NCBI GenBank assembly: GCA_902779055.1 | Contig: CACZAD010000017.1 | Span: 1-64,000 of the forward strand | Length of the DNA: 64,000 nucleotides | Direction: 5' to 3' | Source of the DNA: Fibrobacter succinogenes | GTDB lineage: Bacteria; Fibrobacterota; Fibrobacteria; Fibrobacterales; Fibrobacteraceae | In this document: piece by piece, positions 51,868-61,800 of the stretch | Position numbering within the stretch: the first letter of the stretch is position 1 | Layout of the letters: each line of letters begins with the position of its first letter | Made by a program: the position numbers and the translations under genes | Notes under the pieces: generated by a model | Database searches by the model: none | What the model was told of the DNA's origin: nothing | What the model saw: the letters and a program-made list of their open reading frames with translations, nothing else

Positions 51868-51898
51868 ATCCCCGCGAAGGCGGGGATCTCCTTTTTTT
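51868..51898 (+). terminator. Terminator after the SIMPL gene (repeat-derived)
   Basis: ATCCCCGC/GCGGGGAT stem, 4-nt GAAG loop, followed by CTCC and eight T. It resembles the dispersed GGGATGAC repeats but lacks the GAC end. Confidence 0.75.
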
Positions 51899-51987
51899 TG
51901 CTTCAATTCTTGAAAAAAGCTTGTAATGAGGGATGTATAAGTACTTTTCTTAAATGAATTACGTATCTTTTGAAAAAGAGGTATCAT

Positions 51988-54033
51988 ATGGACGAAAGAC
52001 TTGAAACCCGAATAAAGGAAATTCTCGAAACAAATAAAACGATTGCTGATAAAATTTCTAGCGATGTTTTTTGGCTTGAAAAAGGGCGTGAGGCTCTTAG
52101 GAAATTCCAGTCATATTCGATAGATCCTACGTTCTTGGATAGTTTGATTGAAAAAGCTTCCTCTATTGATGGATTTAAGGAAATTAAAGATTCAAAAGAT
52201 GCCTCAATTGCTGAAATCAGGGAAATGATTTTTACGATTGTAGCATATTGTGATCAGAATGCGTCGGGTAAAAGAAATTACAATGAGTATAGTGATTTTC
52301 GAGTTATTGCAAAAGCTGGTATTCGTCAGAATGATTGGGTGAAAGCATTCTTACGGTATAAGAAAAATGATGATACAATTGCTGATTCTGCAATGAATGC
52401 TATTGAATATTTGGATCAGCCGGTGACTCATTTTGGAAATGTGAGCGAAAATCATCGAAAGATGATAGCCAAGAACATCCTGAAGATTCCATATGATCGC
52501 GCATCATTTTTTGATTCTGTAAAAAACTTTTTTGTTCCATTTAGTATTGAATGCAGAAATCCTGATAATTTGGGAACAACTTTAGGTCAGATTCTATATG
52601 ATAAGGAAATAATGGATTTTTGGCTCGAAAAAGAATCTTCTTCTGATGAATTGGAATCGCTGCGTTATTGGGTATATTCTCCTGGAACGAAAGCTTCAAA
52701 TTGGGAAAATGACAAAGAAAATGGCGTTATGTCCATTGGCCATAGCAATATTGTAGATTGGGGTACTTTAAATAGTAAAGAAGAGTACCGGATAAAACTA
52801 CAAGAATTTCATAATGATAGTTCATCTCATAAAAATGATGTTCATGCATTTTGGCAATTTGTACATGATATCAAAATTGGTGATGTAGTCTATGCAAAGG
52901 ATGGCGTTTCAAAAGTTATTGGTCGTGGAATTGTCCAAGGTGATTACACCTATGACGCAAAAAAACAATCGTTTTGCTGCAGTAGAAAAGTCCAATGGAC
53001 TCATGTGGATTGTAATTATGAATTGCCGGATGATGGCGCTTTCTCAATGAAAATGCTGACTGAAATCACAAAGTATTCTGGACTGGTAAAACAGATTGAA
53101 GACTATTTTGAAGAAATTCCAAGCGACGATTCGATAAAACCTTCGATTATACCGAATCAACCTCCTCCTGAGAAACTTTCATACACTAAAGAAGATTTTC
53201 TGGATGATGTCTTTATGGATGAGTCTAATTATGATTCTTTAATTGCCTTGCTAGAACGAAAAAAGAATATTATTCTTCAAGGGGCGCCTGGCGTGGGTAA
53301 AACTTGGATGGCCAAGCGTTTAGCTTACTCCATGATGGGTGAAAAAGATGAATCTCGTGTACAGATGATTCAATTCCACCAAAGCTATAGCTACGAAGAT
53401 TTTATTATGGGATATCGTCCGGATGGGAATGGTTTTAAATTAAAAAAAGGCCCATTCTATGATATTTGCAATATTGCAGAGGAAAATCCAGAAAAAGATT
53501 ATTTCTTTATCATTGATGAAATAAATCGTGGCAATATCAGTAAAATATTTGGTGAACTTTTTATGCTCATCGAAAAAGACAAACGAGGCAAGAAACTTCG
53601 CTTGTTGTACAATGATGAACTTTTTTCTGTTCCGAAAAACCTATATGTTATTGGTCTTATGAATACGGCGGATAGAAGCATCGCCATGATTGATTACGCT
53701 CTTCGCCGTCGTTTCTCGTTCTTTGATGTTAAACCGGCATTTAACTCAGATCAATTTAATGAACTACGTGAAAAAATTGCAAATGAAAAATACAATAGCC
53801 TTATTGACTGTATTAAGGGATTGAATAAGGAAATTGCCGTTGACGAAACACTTGGAGAGGGATTCTGTGTCGGTCACAGCTATTTTTGCGTTGAAGAGGG
53901 CGACACTGTTGATGACGATTGGCTTAAATCTGTTGTAGAATATGAAATCATACCGCTTTTAAAAGAATATTGGTTTGACGATCCTGATAAAGTGAAAAAT
54001 TGGAGTGCTAGTTTAAGGTCTTCGATACAGTGA
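51988..54033 (+). CDS. mcrB: McrB-like AAA+ GTPase/ATPase of a type IV restriction system
   Basis: 681 aa from ATG 51988 (AGAGG upstream); the frame begins earlier at a TTG. AT-rich with rare codons. The N-terminal 400 residues end in a PUA/EVE-like DNA-recognition module, typical of McrB-type modified-base readers (WVYSPGTKASNWEN, GDVVYAKDGVSKVIGRGIV). The motor has Walker A GAPGVGKTW (about residue 435), HQSYSYEDFIMGYRP, Walker B FFIIDEINRGNISKIFGELF and the sensor NTADRSIAMIDYALRRRF. It recognises and translocates on modified DNA. The stop overlaps mcrC by 4 bp. Confidence 0.9.
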   Translation: MDERLETRIKEILETNKTIADKISSDVFWLEKGREALRKFQSYSIDPTFLDSLIEKASSIDGFKEIKDSKDASIAEIREMIFTIVAYCDQNASGKRNYNEYSDFRVIAKAGIRQNDWVKAFLRYKKNDDTIADSAMNAIEYLDQPVTHFGNVSENHRKMIAKNILKIPYDRASFFDSVKNFFVPFSIECRNPDNLGTTLGQILYDKEIMDFWLEKESSSDELESLRYWVYSPGTKASNWENDKENGVMSIGHSNIVDWGTLNSKEEYRIKLQEFHNDSSSHKNDVHAFWQFVHDIKIGDVVYAKDGVSKVIGRGIVQGDYTYDAKKQSFCCSRKVQWTHVDCNYELPDDGAFSMKMLTEITKYSGLVKQIEDYFEEIPSDDSIKPSIIPNQPPPEKLSYTKEDFLDDVFMDESNYDSLIALLERKKNIILQGAPGVGKTWMAKRLAYSMMGEKDESRVQMIQFHQSYSYEDFIMGYRPDGNGFKLKKGPFYDICNIAEENPEKDYFFIIDEINRGNISKIFGELFMLIEKDKRGKKLRLLYNDELFSVPKNLYVIGLMNTADRSIAMIDYALRRRFSFFDVKPAFNSDQFNELREKIANEKYNSLIDCIKGLNKEIAVDETLGEGFCVGHSYFCVEEGDTVDDDWLKSVVEYEIIPLLKEYWFDDPDKVKNWSASLRSSIQ

Positions 54034-55064
54034 TTCCCATAAAAAACATTTACCACATGCTTTCTTATGCGTTCCGTTGCTTAAACGAGGGCGCTTTTAA
54101 AGCGTTGTCTGATGAAAAGGAATCGTTTGAATGTATCAATGATTTGTATGCTGAGATTTTGATTCTTGGTGTTTCGACGCAAATAAAGCGAGGCCTATTA
54201 CGTGGATATATAGATGTGACGGAATCGCTGAAACGTCCTCATGGGAAAATAGAAATCGCAGAATCAATAAAAGCGATGAGCTCAATGAAACGAGAATTGG
54301 TTTGTTCGTTTCAGGAGTATAACGAAAATCATTTACTAAATCGGATTTTGAAACAAACTTTTACTTACCTGTTGTGTAGTAAAGGTGTATCTTGTGATAG
54401 AAAAAAGAAAATTCGTAAAATACTTTCTTATTTCTGTGCGGTAGAAACAATAGATTTGCATTTTGTTGATTGGAATATTCAGTTTAATCGTTGTAATAAG
54501 ACTTATCAAATGCTGATTTATATTTGCCATTGGATTTATGAAGAGTGGCTCTTTAGTCATAATTCTGAATCAAAGAAAATGCGCGAATATAAAGATGACC
54601 AAAAAATAAGCCGTCTTTATGAAAAATTTGTTCTAGAATATTTTCGACGTGAGCATCCTTCGTTAAATGCCAAAGCTCCTCATTTAAAGTGGCAATTGGA
54701 TGATGGTGTTGATGCCATGTTGCCTGTAATGAAAACGGATGTTACCTTGGAAAGGGGTGGCAAGATTCTCGTTATTGATACAAAGTTTTATAATAGCATG
54801 TTGCAGCGTACCTATGATTCTAGAACTCAGCATTCTCATAATATGTATCAGATTTTTACATATGTGAAAAATATGGCAAGTGATCGGCTGCTTGAAGGCA
54901 AAACTATTTCGGGCTTGTTGCTTTATGCAAGGACTAATGAAAAAATTGCACCAGATCAAGATTATAGTATGAGCGGGAATAGGATAAGTGTGAAAAGTCT
55001 TGATTTGAACAAGGACTTTGTTACAATTAAAGCTCAATTAGATGCTGTTGTGTCTATGATTTAA
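54030..55064 (+). CDS. mcrC: McrC-like nuclease subunit
   Basis: 344 aa, GTG start overlapping mcrB (GTGA). IPIKNIYHMLSYAFR is the McrC family start; the C-terminal PD-(D/E)xK core is KTDVTLERGGKILVIDTKFY (D then DTK). It is recruited by McrB to cut DNA. AT-rich like mcrB, so acquired together. Followed after 28 bp by an unknown gene in the same direction. Confidence 0.9.
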   Translation: MIPIKNIYHMLSYAFRCLNEGAFKALSDEKESFECINDLYAEILILGVSTQIKRGLLRGYIDVTESLKRPHGKIEIAESIKAMSSMKRELVCSFQEYNENHLLNRILKQTFTYLLCSKGVSCDRKKKIRKILSYFCAVETIDLHFVDWNIQFNRCNKTYQMLIYICHWIYEEWLFSHNSESKKMREYKDDQKISRLYEKFVLEYFRREHPSLNAKAPHLKWQLDDGVDAMLPVMKTDVTLERGGKILVIDTKFYNSMLQRTYDSRTQHSHNMYQIFTYVKNMASDRLLEGKTISGLLLYARTNEKIAPDQDYSMSGNRISVKSLDLNKDFVTIKAQLDAVVSMI

Positions 55065-55092
55065 TTTTTTGGAATTTTTCACAAACACTAAA

Positions 55093-55722
55093 ATGTTCTC
55101 CTTCATTCGAAAATTCTTTGAGAATCGTCGTAAACGGGCTGCTGAACGCGACCGGTTGTGCCAAGATTTGTTACATCGAGTGTCGAAAGCGTTATCAGAT
55201 TATATTGGTGTTGATAAGGACAACAAAGAATGCATTCAAAAATGGCGAGGTGATAACGGAAATTTATTGAGTGAATTGAGTAATATTCGCAGATTCAAAT
55301 GGTCTTCTTTTTATGGAACGTTGAAACAACAAAAGGAAAAGTTTGATGAATTCTACAGGCGTTCTTATGAAAGAATTCAATCTATATATGCAAGAGAAAG
55401 GCAAAAACAGGAAGAATCAAAGCTTGTTTCAAAAATGCTGAAACAATTGGTTTCGAAGCAAAAAGATCAAAAATTCAAGGTTATTGAATCAAAAGATTTA
55501 AATCGAAAATTAGGAGTGTTGACCTCGCATTGTGATGATGTTATTCCTTTTGATGAAAATTGTCCTTGCTGTGGAAAGGATGGTCGGAAAAAGACGCTTT
55601 ATTCAACAGAGGCTGAAGCTTTGATTGTTGCAGAACAATGTTCCAAAGAAAGGGGTTATCCTTTGCGTGTTTATCCATGTCCTTATGGTGGTGGATTTCA
55701 CATTACAAGTAATCCGAATTAG
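55093..55722 (+). CDS. Unknown third gene of the McrBC operon, Cys-rich C-terminus
   Basis: 209 aa from ATG 55093; the frame also allows a TTG at 55069. Not recognised as a whole. The N-terminal 130 residues are basic and helical, probably coiled coil (RRKRAAERDRL; EESKLVSKMLKQL). The C-terminus has CPCCGKDGRKK, then an Ala/Glu helix and YPLRVYPCPYGGGFHITS, a zinc-ribbon-like pattern in which the last pair is C-P-Y-G rather than CxxC. Same AT-rich codon use as mcrBC, 28 bp after mcrC; could be an accessory or regulatory subunit. Confidence 0.7.
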   Translation: MFSFIRKFFENRRKRAAERDRLCQDLLHRVSKALSDYIGVDKDNKECIQKWRGDNGNLLSELSNIRRFKWSSFYGTLKQQKEKFDEFYRRSYERIQSIYARERQKQEESKLVSKMLKQLVSKQKDQKFKVIESKDLNRKLGVLTSHCDDVIPFDENCPCCGKDGRKKTLYSTEAEALIVAEQCSKERGYPLRVYPCPYGGGFHITSNPN

Positions 55723-55750
55723 GCTTAAATTGCACTACCCCAAAAACTAC

Positions 55751-55808
55751 CTAGAAAACCACCTAGAAAACCACCTAGAAAACCACCCAATCACTACCCA
55801 ATCACCAC
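55751..55808. repeat. 12-bp tandem repeat (CTAGAAAACCAC) plus 11-bp repeat
   Basis: Three perfect units CTAGAAAACCAC (55751-55786) followed by two 11-bp units (CCAATCACTAC, CCAATCACCAC). In one frame it would read LENH repeats, but this is 29 bp past the stop of the McrBC-associated gene. Confidence 0.85.
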
Positions 55809-55871
55809 CCAGTAAAGTGAGAAAAATTTTTTAGGAACATTGAAAAAAAACACCAGCCACTTCAAGGTTAT

Positions 55872-56183
55872 CTAATCATCTTCTAGTACATCGTCTTCCT
55901 GTTTTTTCAATTCTTCATCTAAATGTTTTTGATACCATTCAGCTTCCTTCGGATTTATGCATCTGAGGTATTGGATGTAGTTGCGATAGTCTTCTTTGGC
56001 AAATTCACCACCAAAACCAATAATTCCTTCAAAGATAGCATCGGCGTAATAATCTAATATCTTTAAGTCTTTTTCATGGCGAAACATTAACCGATAAAGC
56101 ATTGCTGCGGCTTGGTCATGTTGAGTGGCAACAAGTTCATTTAGATTTTTGATAGACTCGATAAAGTCTTTAGGTAATTCCAT
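55872..56183 (-). CDS. Small acidic hypothetical protein
   Basis: 103 aa, not recognised. Helical and acidic, ending KKQEDDVLEDD; no membrane segment. GGACAC lies upstream of the ATG. AT-rich like the neighbouring McrBC operon and convergent with it. It could be an anti-restriction or regulatory small protein, but nothing in the sequence shows this. Confidence 0.65.
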   Translation of the reverse strand: MELPKDFIESIKNLNELVATQHDQAAAMLYRLMFRHEKDLKILDYYADAIFEGIIGFGGEFAKEDYRNYIQYLRCINPKEAEWYQKHLDEELKKQEDDVLEDD

Positions 56184-56629
56184 AATTTGTGTCCTTTTTG
56201 CTTATAATCTATATTTATGTGTTTTATGCATCAAGTTCTTGAACTGTGGGCGTTTTTTGTGGAAAGTTATATTCCTTGACGTCGCTATCCCGTTTATATA
56301 TATTACTTCTGTAATTCGATAATCCCTGTGACAGTCGGCATAGACCTAATGGTCCGTACGTGCATCCGCGATGGGGCTCATCAACCTTCTTGTTGATGTT
56401 GTTGGATAGCTGGTAGGAACACGACCTGCTTATGTGCACTCGCAAAAGTGCCTAGTAATGCCGAGGAAAACCCTCGCCAATAGCATTGCAAGATTATCCG
56501 ATTTTCTACGCGGGAAGTAGAAAATTTCTCAAAAAAGTAATGTTGCAACAAATGGAACTGAGTCCTTTGTTGTATTGTAATATGTATTGACAATAGTATA
56601 TACATTTTCTATAATAGTGAAGGTAATAA
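56184..56629. ncRNA. Gene-free, hairpin-rich gap; candidate structured RNA
   Basis: No convincing protein gene. The region 56335-56464 is closed by TCGGCAT/ATGCCGA and contains nested hairpins: GACC/GGTC (56343-56354), CATCAAC/GTTGATG (56379-56398) and GCACT/AGTGC (56436-56451). It is followed by CGAGG/CCTCG (56462-56476, competes with the closing stem) and a 9-bp stem ATTTTCTAC/GTAGAAAAT (56501-56525). Strand unknown. Not matched by me to tmRNA, RNase P, SRP, 6S or group II intron cores. Could be an RNA gene, an intron or retroelement remnant, or a regulatory leader of the toxin-antitoxin genes at 56630. Confidence 0.4.
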
Positions 56630-56872
56630 ATGAATATTACAAGACACGCTTTTGAGCGGATGCTTGAAAGGAATTTTACCGTAGAAATGCTTGGAAAATT
56701 TTTACGGCAAAAAAGGTTAAGATGGAGTCCTACAGAAAAAGACGGTGTGTCAAAAATTACTGCTGAAGTTGATAATCAATTTTGGACATTAATTGTAACT
56801 GACGATTTGAAAACTTTAATCACCGTAAGGAGAGCTCATGAAGACGAGGTGCAAGATGCAAAAGAAGGTTAA
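56630..56872 (+). CDS. DUF4258/BrnT-like putative toxin
   Basis: 80 aa. ITRHAFERMLERNFTVEMLG matches the start of DUF4258-type small proteins (HAxxRMxER), and WTLIVTDDLKTLITVRRA the following beta hairpin; these resemble RelE/BrnT-fold toxins. It is followed by an overlapping gene (35 bp) encoding a RHH-like protein, the classical toxin-antitoxin layout. Weak ribosome site. Confidence 0.7.
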   Translation: MNITRHAFERMLERNFTVEMLGKFLRQKRLRWSPTEKDGVSKITAEVDNQFWTLIVTDDLKTLITVRRAHEDEVQDAKEG

Positions 56873-57173
56873 GTTGCCCAGGGGCTTTAAGCTGGTGAAG
56901 GATATTTATCCTAAGGCGGTTATTGAGGAACTGGAAAATGATACCAGTGTGAAAAATTCGATGACGATTACCGGAGGCCATGAGTCGGAAACTCTTGAAG
57001 AATCCATTGCTCGTGTTAAGCGTGCGATTGCAGAATCCAAGGAAGAAAAGAAAATGTATTCCATAAGGCTCAAGGTGAAAACTGTAGAGGCTATTAAGCG
57101 TAAGGCTGCCGAGGCAGGCATCCCGTATCAGACTTATGTGAATGTTTTATTGGACAATGCGGCTTTGGCCTAA
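56838..57173 (+). CDS. Ribbon-helix-helix-type antitoxin
   Basis: 111 aa from ATG 56838, with AAGGAGAG just upstream; overlaps the toxin gene by 35 bp. C-terminal YSIRLKVKTVEAIKRKAAEA then GIPYQTYVNVLLDNAAL is the beta-helix-helix of CopG/BrnA-type DNA-binding antitoxins. The first 60 residues are acidic and probably the toxin-binding part. Confidence 0.75.
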   Translation: MKTRCKMQKKVKLPRGFKLVKDIYPKAVIEELENDTSVKNSMTITGGHESETLEESIARVKRAIAESKEEKKMYSIRLKVKTVEAIKRKAAEAGIPYQTYVNVLLDNAALA

Positions 57174-57184
57174 AAATTCCCCAT

Positions 57185-57215
57185 AAAAAATGCCCCGCTC
57201 GATGGCGGGGCGCTT
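57185..57215. terminator. Terminator shared by the antitoxin and ClC genes
   Basis: GCCCCGC/GCGGGGC stem; on the minus strand followed by ATTTTTTATGG, on the plus strand by GCTTTTGC. Confidence 0.75.
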
Positions 57216-57229
57216 TTGCATAGGCTTCT

Positions 57230-58591
57230 TTAAATCTTGATCCTAATCTTCTTCTGCTTGTAAATCGATTGCCCGCCGTTGCAGATGTAGGCGACCGTGC
57301 AGACGATGAAGAATGCGGGGAGACTGTTGAATCCGAAGATTTCGCCGGCAATGAGGATGGGTGCCCAGAGTGTATTGCTTGCGCTTGCGAACACGGCGGC
57401 AAAGCCGAGGGCTGCGGCGAGGGCGACGGGCATCCCGAACATGCTTGCGATGAAGATTCCGAAGGTTGCGCCGATGGCGAAAAGCGGGGTGACGGCACCG
57501 CCGATGAATCCGGCGGAGAGCGTGAGGATTGTGAGTGCAAATTTCAGAATCCAGTCGTACCCGGCAATTCCGGCGGCATTTCCAAAGGCATCAAGTCCGA
57601 AACACATATCCAATAAGTTTGTTCCAAGTCCGGCGTAACGGCCCTGGAAAAATACGAGCAACAATGCGCTTATTCCAACGCCCATAATTGCAATTCGCTT
57701 AATGCTGTTCGGGAACTTCTTGGCGAAGAAGTTTTGCGAGAGTACGAGGAGCTTTGCAAAACCGCCACCGACAACTCCGAAGAGCACGCCCATCAGCGCG
57801 AGCTTCACAAGGAACTTGCCGTCGAGCGCGCCTTCGTTCGTGAAAATGCTTGCCGAGAATCCGCTTGCGTCAAGGAGCGAACTCAAGTCTACGCTGAACT
57901 TGTGGAATCCGAGAAGGCTTGCGACTTTGCAGGCGGTGAATGCGGCTGCAGCGGCGGGGAGCAATGCGCCAAGTTCCAAATGTCCGACGAGCAGGACTTC
58001 CAATGCGAATGCGGTGGCGGCCATCGGTGCCTGGAAAATTCCAGCGAAGCCTGCGGCAAGCCCTGTCACGAGCATAACGTGTGCTGCGTTTTCGAATGGC
58101 AATTTTTTGCTTATGTTGTACGAGAGCGCGGAACCGATTTGCATAGCGGCACCTTCTCGTCCAGCGCTTCCGCCGAAGAGCTGCGTCAGCCAAGTGCTCA
58201 CGGCTGCCATCGGGATGGAAACGAGCGGAAAGTCTGATTCCTTGTTGAGTCCGACGGCGAAGACCTGGTCCATGCCGCGTTCCGTCCAGCGTCCCCATTT
58301 CTTATAAGCGAATACGATGGCGGCGCCGCCGATGGCAAGTGCGGGAATGAAGTACAATGGGTTTGCATCGCGGATGGCCGAAAGCCTGTCGCTGATGTCG
58401 CCGAAGCATGCGGTGAGTGCGCCGATGACTGCGCCGAGAACAATTCCGAGCAGCACGAATGTCGGTGTCGCAAACCACTTGAGTAACTTTTCCTTAACGC
58501 GGGCTTTGGCCATCTTCATCATCTGTTCTTTCATTTCGGGGCTTAACTGATTGAACTGCTGGCTTGCCTTGCTGAAGTCGCTGAAATTCAT
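57230..58591 (-). CDS. ClC-family anion channel/antiporter, atypical selectivity motif
   Basis: 453 aa from ATG 58591 (AGG upstream); the open frame goes 38 codons further with no support. Many hydrophobic helices in the ClC pattern. The GxExP site reads GREGA (144-148) instead of GREGP, and GSGIP is not found; RGMDQV occupies the corresponding region. These departures are seen in fluoride-specific ClC-F members, so fluoride export is a possibility. The N-terminal 40 residues are a charged helix (LSPEMKEQMMKMAKARVKE). Confidence 0.82.
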   Translation of the reverse strand: MNFSDFSKASQQFNQLSPEMKEQMMKMAKARVKEKLLKWFATPTFVLLGIVLGAVIGALTACFGDISDRLSAIRDANPLYFIPALAIGGAAIVFAYKKWGRWTERGMDQVFAVGLNKESDFPLVSIPMAAVSTWLTQLFGGSAGREGAAMQIGSALSYNISKKLPFENAAHVMLVTGLAAGFAGIFQAPMAATAFALEVLLVGHLELGALLPAAAAAFTACKVASLLGFHKFSVDLSSLLDASGFSASIFTNEGALDGKFLVKLALMGVLFGVVGGGFAKLLVLSQNFFAKKFPNSIKRIAIMGVGISALLLVFFQGRYAGLGTNLLDMCFGLDAFGNAAGIAGYDWILKFALTILTLSAGFIGGAVTPLFAIGATFGIFIASMFGMPVALAAALGFAAVFASASNTLWAPILIAGEIFGFNSLPAFFIVCTVAYICNGGQSIYKQKKIRIKI

Positions 58592-58803
58592 ATAAAAACC
58601 TGTTTTTGTTAAAAAATTTTCACGACAAAAATAGTAAAACGGAACGGCTTGTTCCGATAATTTGCGTGTTGTCAAATGCTCAATCCTTTTACAACGACTA
58701 ATCAAAAAAAAGAGGTTTTGCGGTTCCTGTCAATGTATACTTAAGCAAAGGATTGGATTGGTGTATCGCTCAAAATGTTCCGCTCAATAAAGGGTATATG
58801 GAA

Positions 58804-61800
58804 ATGAAATCTTTTTCAAAAGTAGCACTATGTGGGATTGGCTTAAGTTTAGTTTTATCCGCTTGCGGTGATTCATCGAATGAAAATTCGATTGTGAATC
58901 CTGCGGGTTCTGATTTCGGTGAAGTCAGCTCTAGTTCTTACGATGATGTTGGCGATTTGGTGGGCCTTTCTAGTGCGGGCGTGCCTGGGCTTTCTTCGGG
59001 CGTAGTCGCCACATCTTCTGCAGGATTTGGATTGTCATCTTCGGTAAATCCCGCATCTTCTTCGAGTGCCTTGGTTCCAGGTTCCAGTGTAACGGTTCCT
59101 GCCTCGAGCGCTGCTAGCGTTATTCCGCATTTTGAGGGTAACAGTCCTGTCTTTTTCTCGGAAGTCTCTCCGACGAATGCGAATTTCAAGGACAATGACG
59201 GCAATGATCCGGGCTGGGTCGAATTCTACAACTCGTCCGATGCTCCTGTAAGTTTGAGTGGTTATGCGCTGACCGATGACTTGACGAATCCGCGTCGTTG
59301 GGTCTTTGGCGATGCAACCGTTCCTGCCAAAAGCTACATGATCGTGTTCCTCTCGGGAAAGAATTATCCCGACTATGTTCTGCCTTCGGATTCCCTTAAC
59401 ATGATGGGTTCTGATTGCAGTGCGGAATCTGCTGCGGGTGGCATGGGCGGCTTCAACTTTGGCGATTTCGGTGGCGGAATGGGCGACTGGGGTGGCGGCG
59501 GCTGGGGCGGCAACATGGGCGGTATGGGTGGCAATACCGGTGCTGCGTCTTCTGGAAACAATGTTGAAAATTTGCCGGGCAAGTCTTCGCTGTGCTTTAA
59601 CGAAGGCGGTACTCAGCAAGTCGGTTCCGTGATGAAGGTCGCTCAGGGCGGTTCGTATTCGCGCGTGGTTGTCAAGGCTAATTCGGCAAATCTTGGCAAG
59701 GTCAACCAGCTTGTCGTTCGCGGGTTCATCACCAAGAATCATAAGATCCGTGTGAATTTCAAGGAAGGCGATTCGCTAAGCCATTGGAGCGGCAAGAACC
59801 TCCGCGGTACGGGTGAGGCTTCGTCGGTTTACTACGTGCGTCTGGATGATAATGCAAAGGATCTCGACCGTAACAAAGTGACGGCAACGACTTTTGCAAC
59901 AGAAACTCAGGGCAGCGAAACGACAACCATTCAAATCACGTCGTACATCGCTCGCAATCGCGGTCATGAACCTCATGCATCGTTCAAGGTTGAAAAGAGC
60001 GGTGGAGCTCTTTACTTTGTAAATGCCGAAAGTGCCATTGTGGATTCAGTGCGCTTTGGCGCTGTTCCGACGGGAGCTTCCTGGTCCCGTGACGGAGCGG
60101 GCAAGTGGGGCTTTGCGACACCTTCGCCTTATGGCAATACGCTTGGTGAAGTTTTTGCAGAACAGGTTCAGGTGGCCGAGGTGAACATTCCGCCTTCGGG
60201 ATTCTATTCGTCTGCGGTGACGGCGACGTTCCCGGCGGGTACCCGTTGCGAGCAGGGCGGTGCCGAACCTACGGTAAATTCTCCGGCGGTACAGACTACG
60301 GTGACGATCAGCGCTACGACGGTTCTGCGTTGCCGTGCTTATGTCGGTGGCTCTTATCCGAGCGAAGAAATTATCCGTACTTACGTCTTTGAACAGCAGC
60401 CTTCTCTTGCGGCTATCTTTGTGACGACGGATCCGCTTTCGATGTTCAGCCCCGATTCCGGCCTTTATATGACCGGCAATAACGCCAGCATGATGGATCC
60501 TAAAAAAGGCGCGAACTTCTGGAGCAACCGCGAACTCCCGGTTTATGTGGAAATGTTTGAACCCGGCCAGCCGAAAACTCCGGCATTTGGCGTGATGGGC
60601 GATTACAAGATTTCTGGGCAGTACAGCCGTGCAAAAGAAAAGAAATCGTTTGCGGTGACGCTGCGTGAAGAATATGGAGAGAAGCGTCTCAAATACACGC
60701 TCTTCCCGGATCATCCGGAACTCAAGAAGTTCAAGGCATTCTCGCTCAGAAACTTCGGTAACAACAGCGGTAACGATTACGTGCGCGACCGTTTGGGAAC
60801 TTCGATGACGGATGGTCTTGATGTGGATTATCAACGTGGCCGTTATGTCATCGTGTATTACAACGGCAAGTACTACGGCATCCACGATTTGCGTGAACGC
60901 AACAACGAATACTATTACGAAACTAAGTACGGTTACGACCCGAACGATATCGACCTTCTTGCTACGACTAGCAGCGGAACCGATGAAGCTAGCACGGGAT
61001 CTTCTGCGGATTACAAGTCGATGTTGGACTGGCTCCAGAGTAATGAACTCAAGAGCGATGCCAACTACCAGAAAATTGCAGATCAGGTAGACATCGATAA
61101 CTTTATCAACTATATGCAGGCCGAAATGTTCCTGAACAACAGCGACTGGCCGCATAACAATATGAAAAAATGGCGTGTCGCAAGCCAGAAAAGCAAGTGG
61201 AGATGGTTCCTTTACGATACCGACTTTGGCTTTGGCGTGTCTTACAATACCCAGACCGGTAACGTGTTCAGCTATGTGACCAACGCCAATGGCACAAGTG
61301 GAATGGGGGGCTTCAATTTCGGCGGTATGGGTGATTTCGGTGGAATGGGCGGTGGCCAGCAGCAGGCGACTAACGGTTCCATCTCTCCGCATACGATTCT
61401 TATGATTCGCCTGCTCGAGAATGAAAACTTCAAAAACGCATTCATCAACCGCTTTAGCGTGCTTCTGTCGATGAACTTCTCTGCCGACAGGCTCCTGAAG
61501 CGCATCGAAGAATTGCAGTCACAGGTGGAGTCCGAAATGGCCCGCGATCAGAAATTCTGGAATTATGATGCCGCCAGCATGAGCAGCAACCTGGAAACGG
61601 TAAAGAGCTTTGCTCAGACGCGTCAGGCCAAGATCCGCGAACAGATGGAATCGTACTTCTCCTTGGGCAGCACGGCGAATATGACCCTTAGTGCGCAAGG
61701 CTCTGGCACGATTCTTGTGGACGGGCTCCCGCTGGATCAATCGACGATGCAGTTGACGTTCTATACGGGCGTGCCGGTGACGCTCACGGCAAAGGGTAAT

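Noticed and set aside
55751..55808. CRISPR-like short repeats
   Set aside because: Units are only 11-12 bp and directly adjacent, without spacers.
56330..56470. Group II intron domain V
   Set aside because: A GCACGTACGG-like string on the minus strand recalls domain V, but the matching 5' half is missing and there is no reverse transcriptase; too weak to call.
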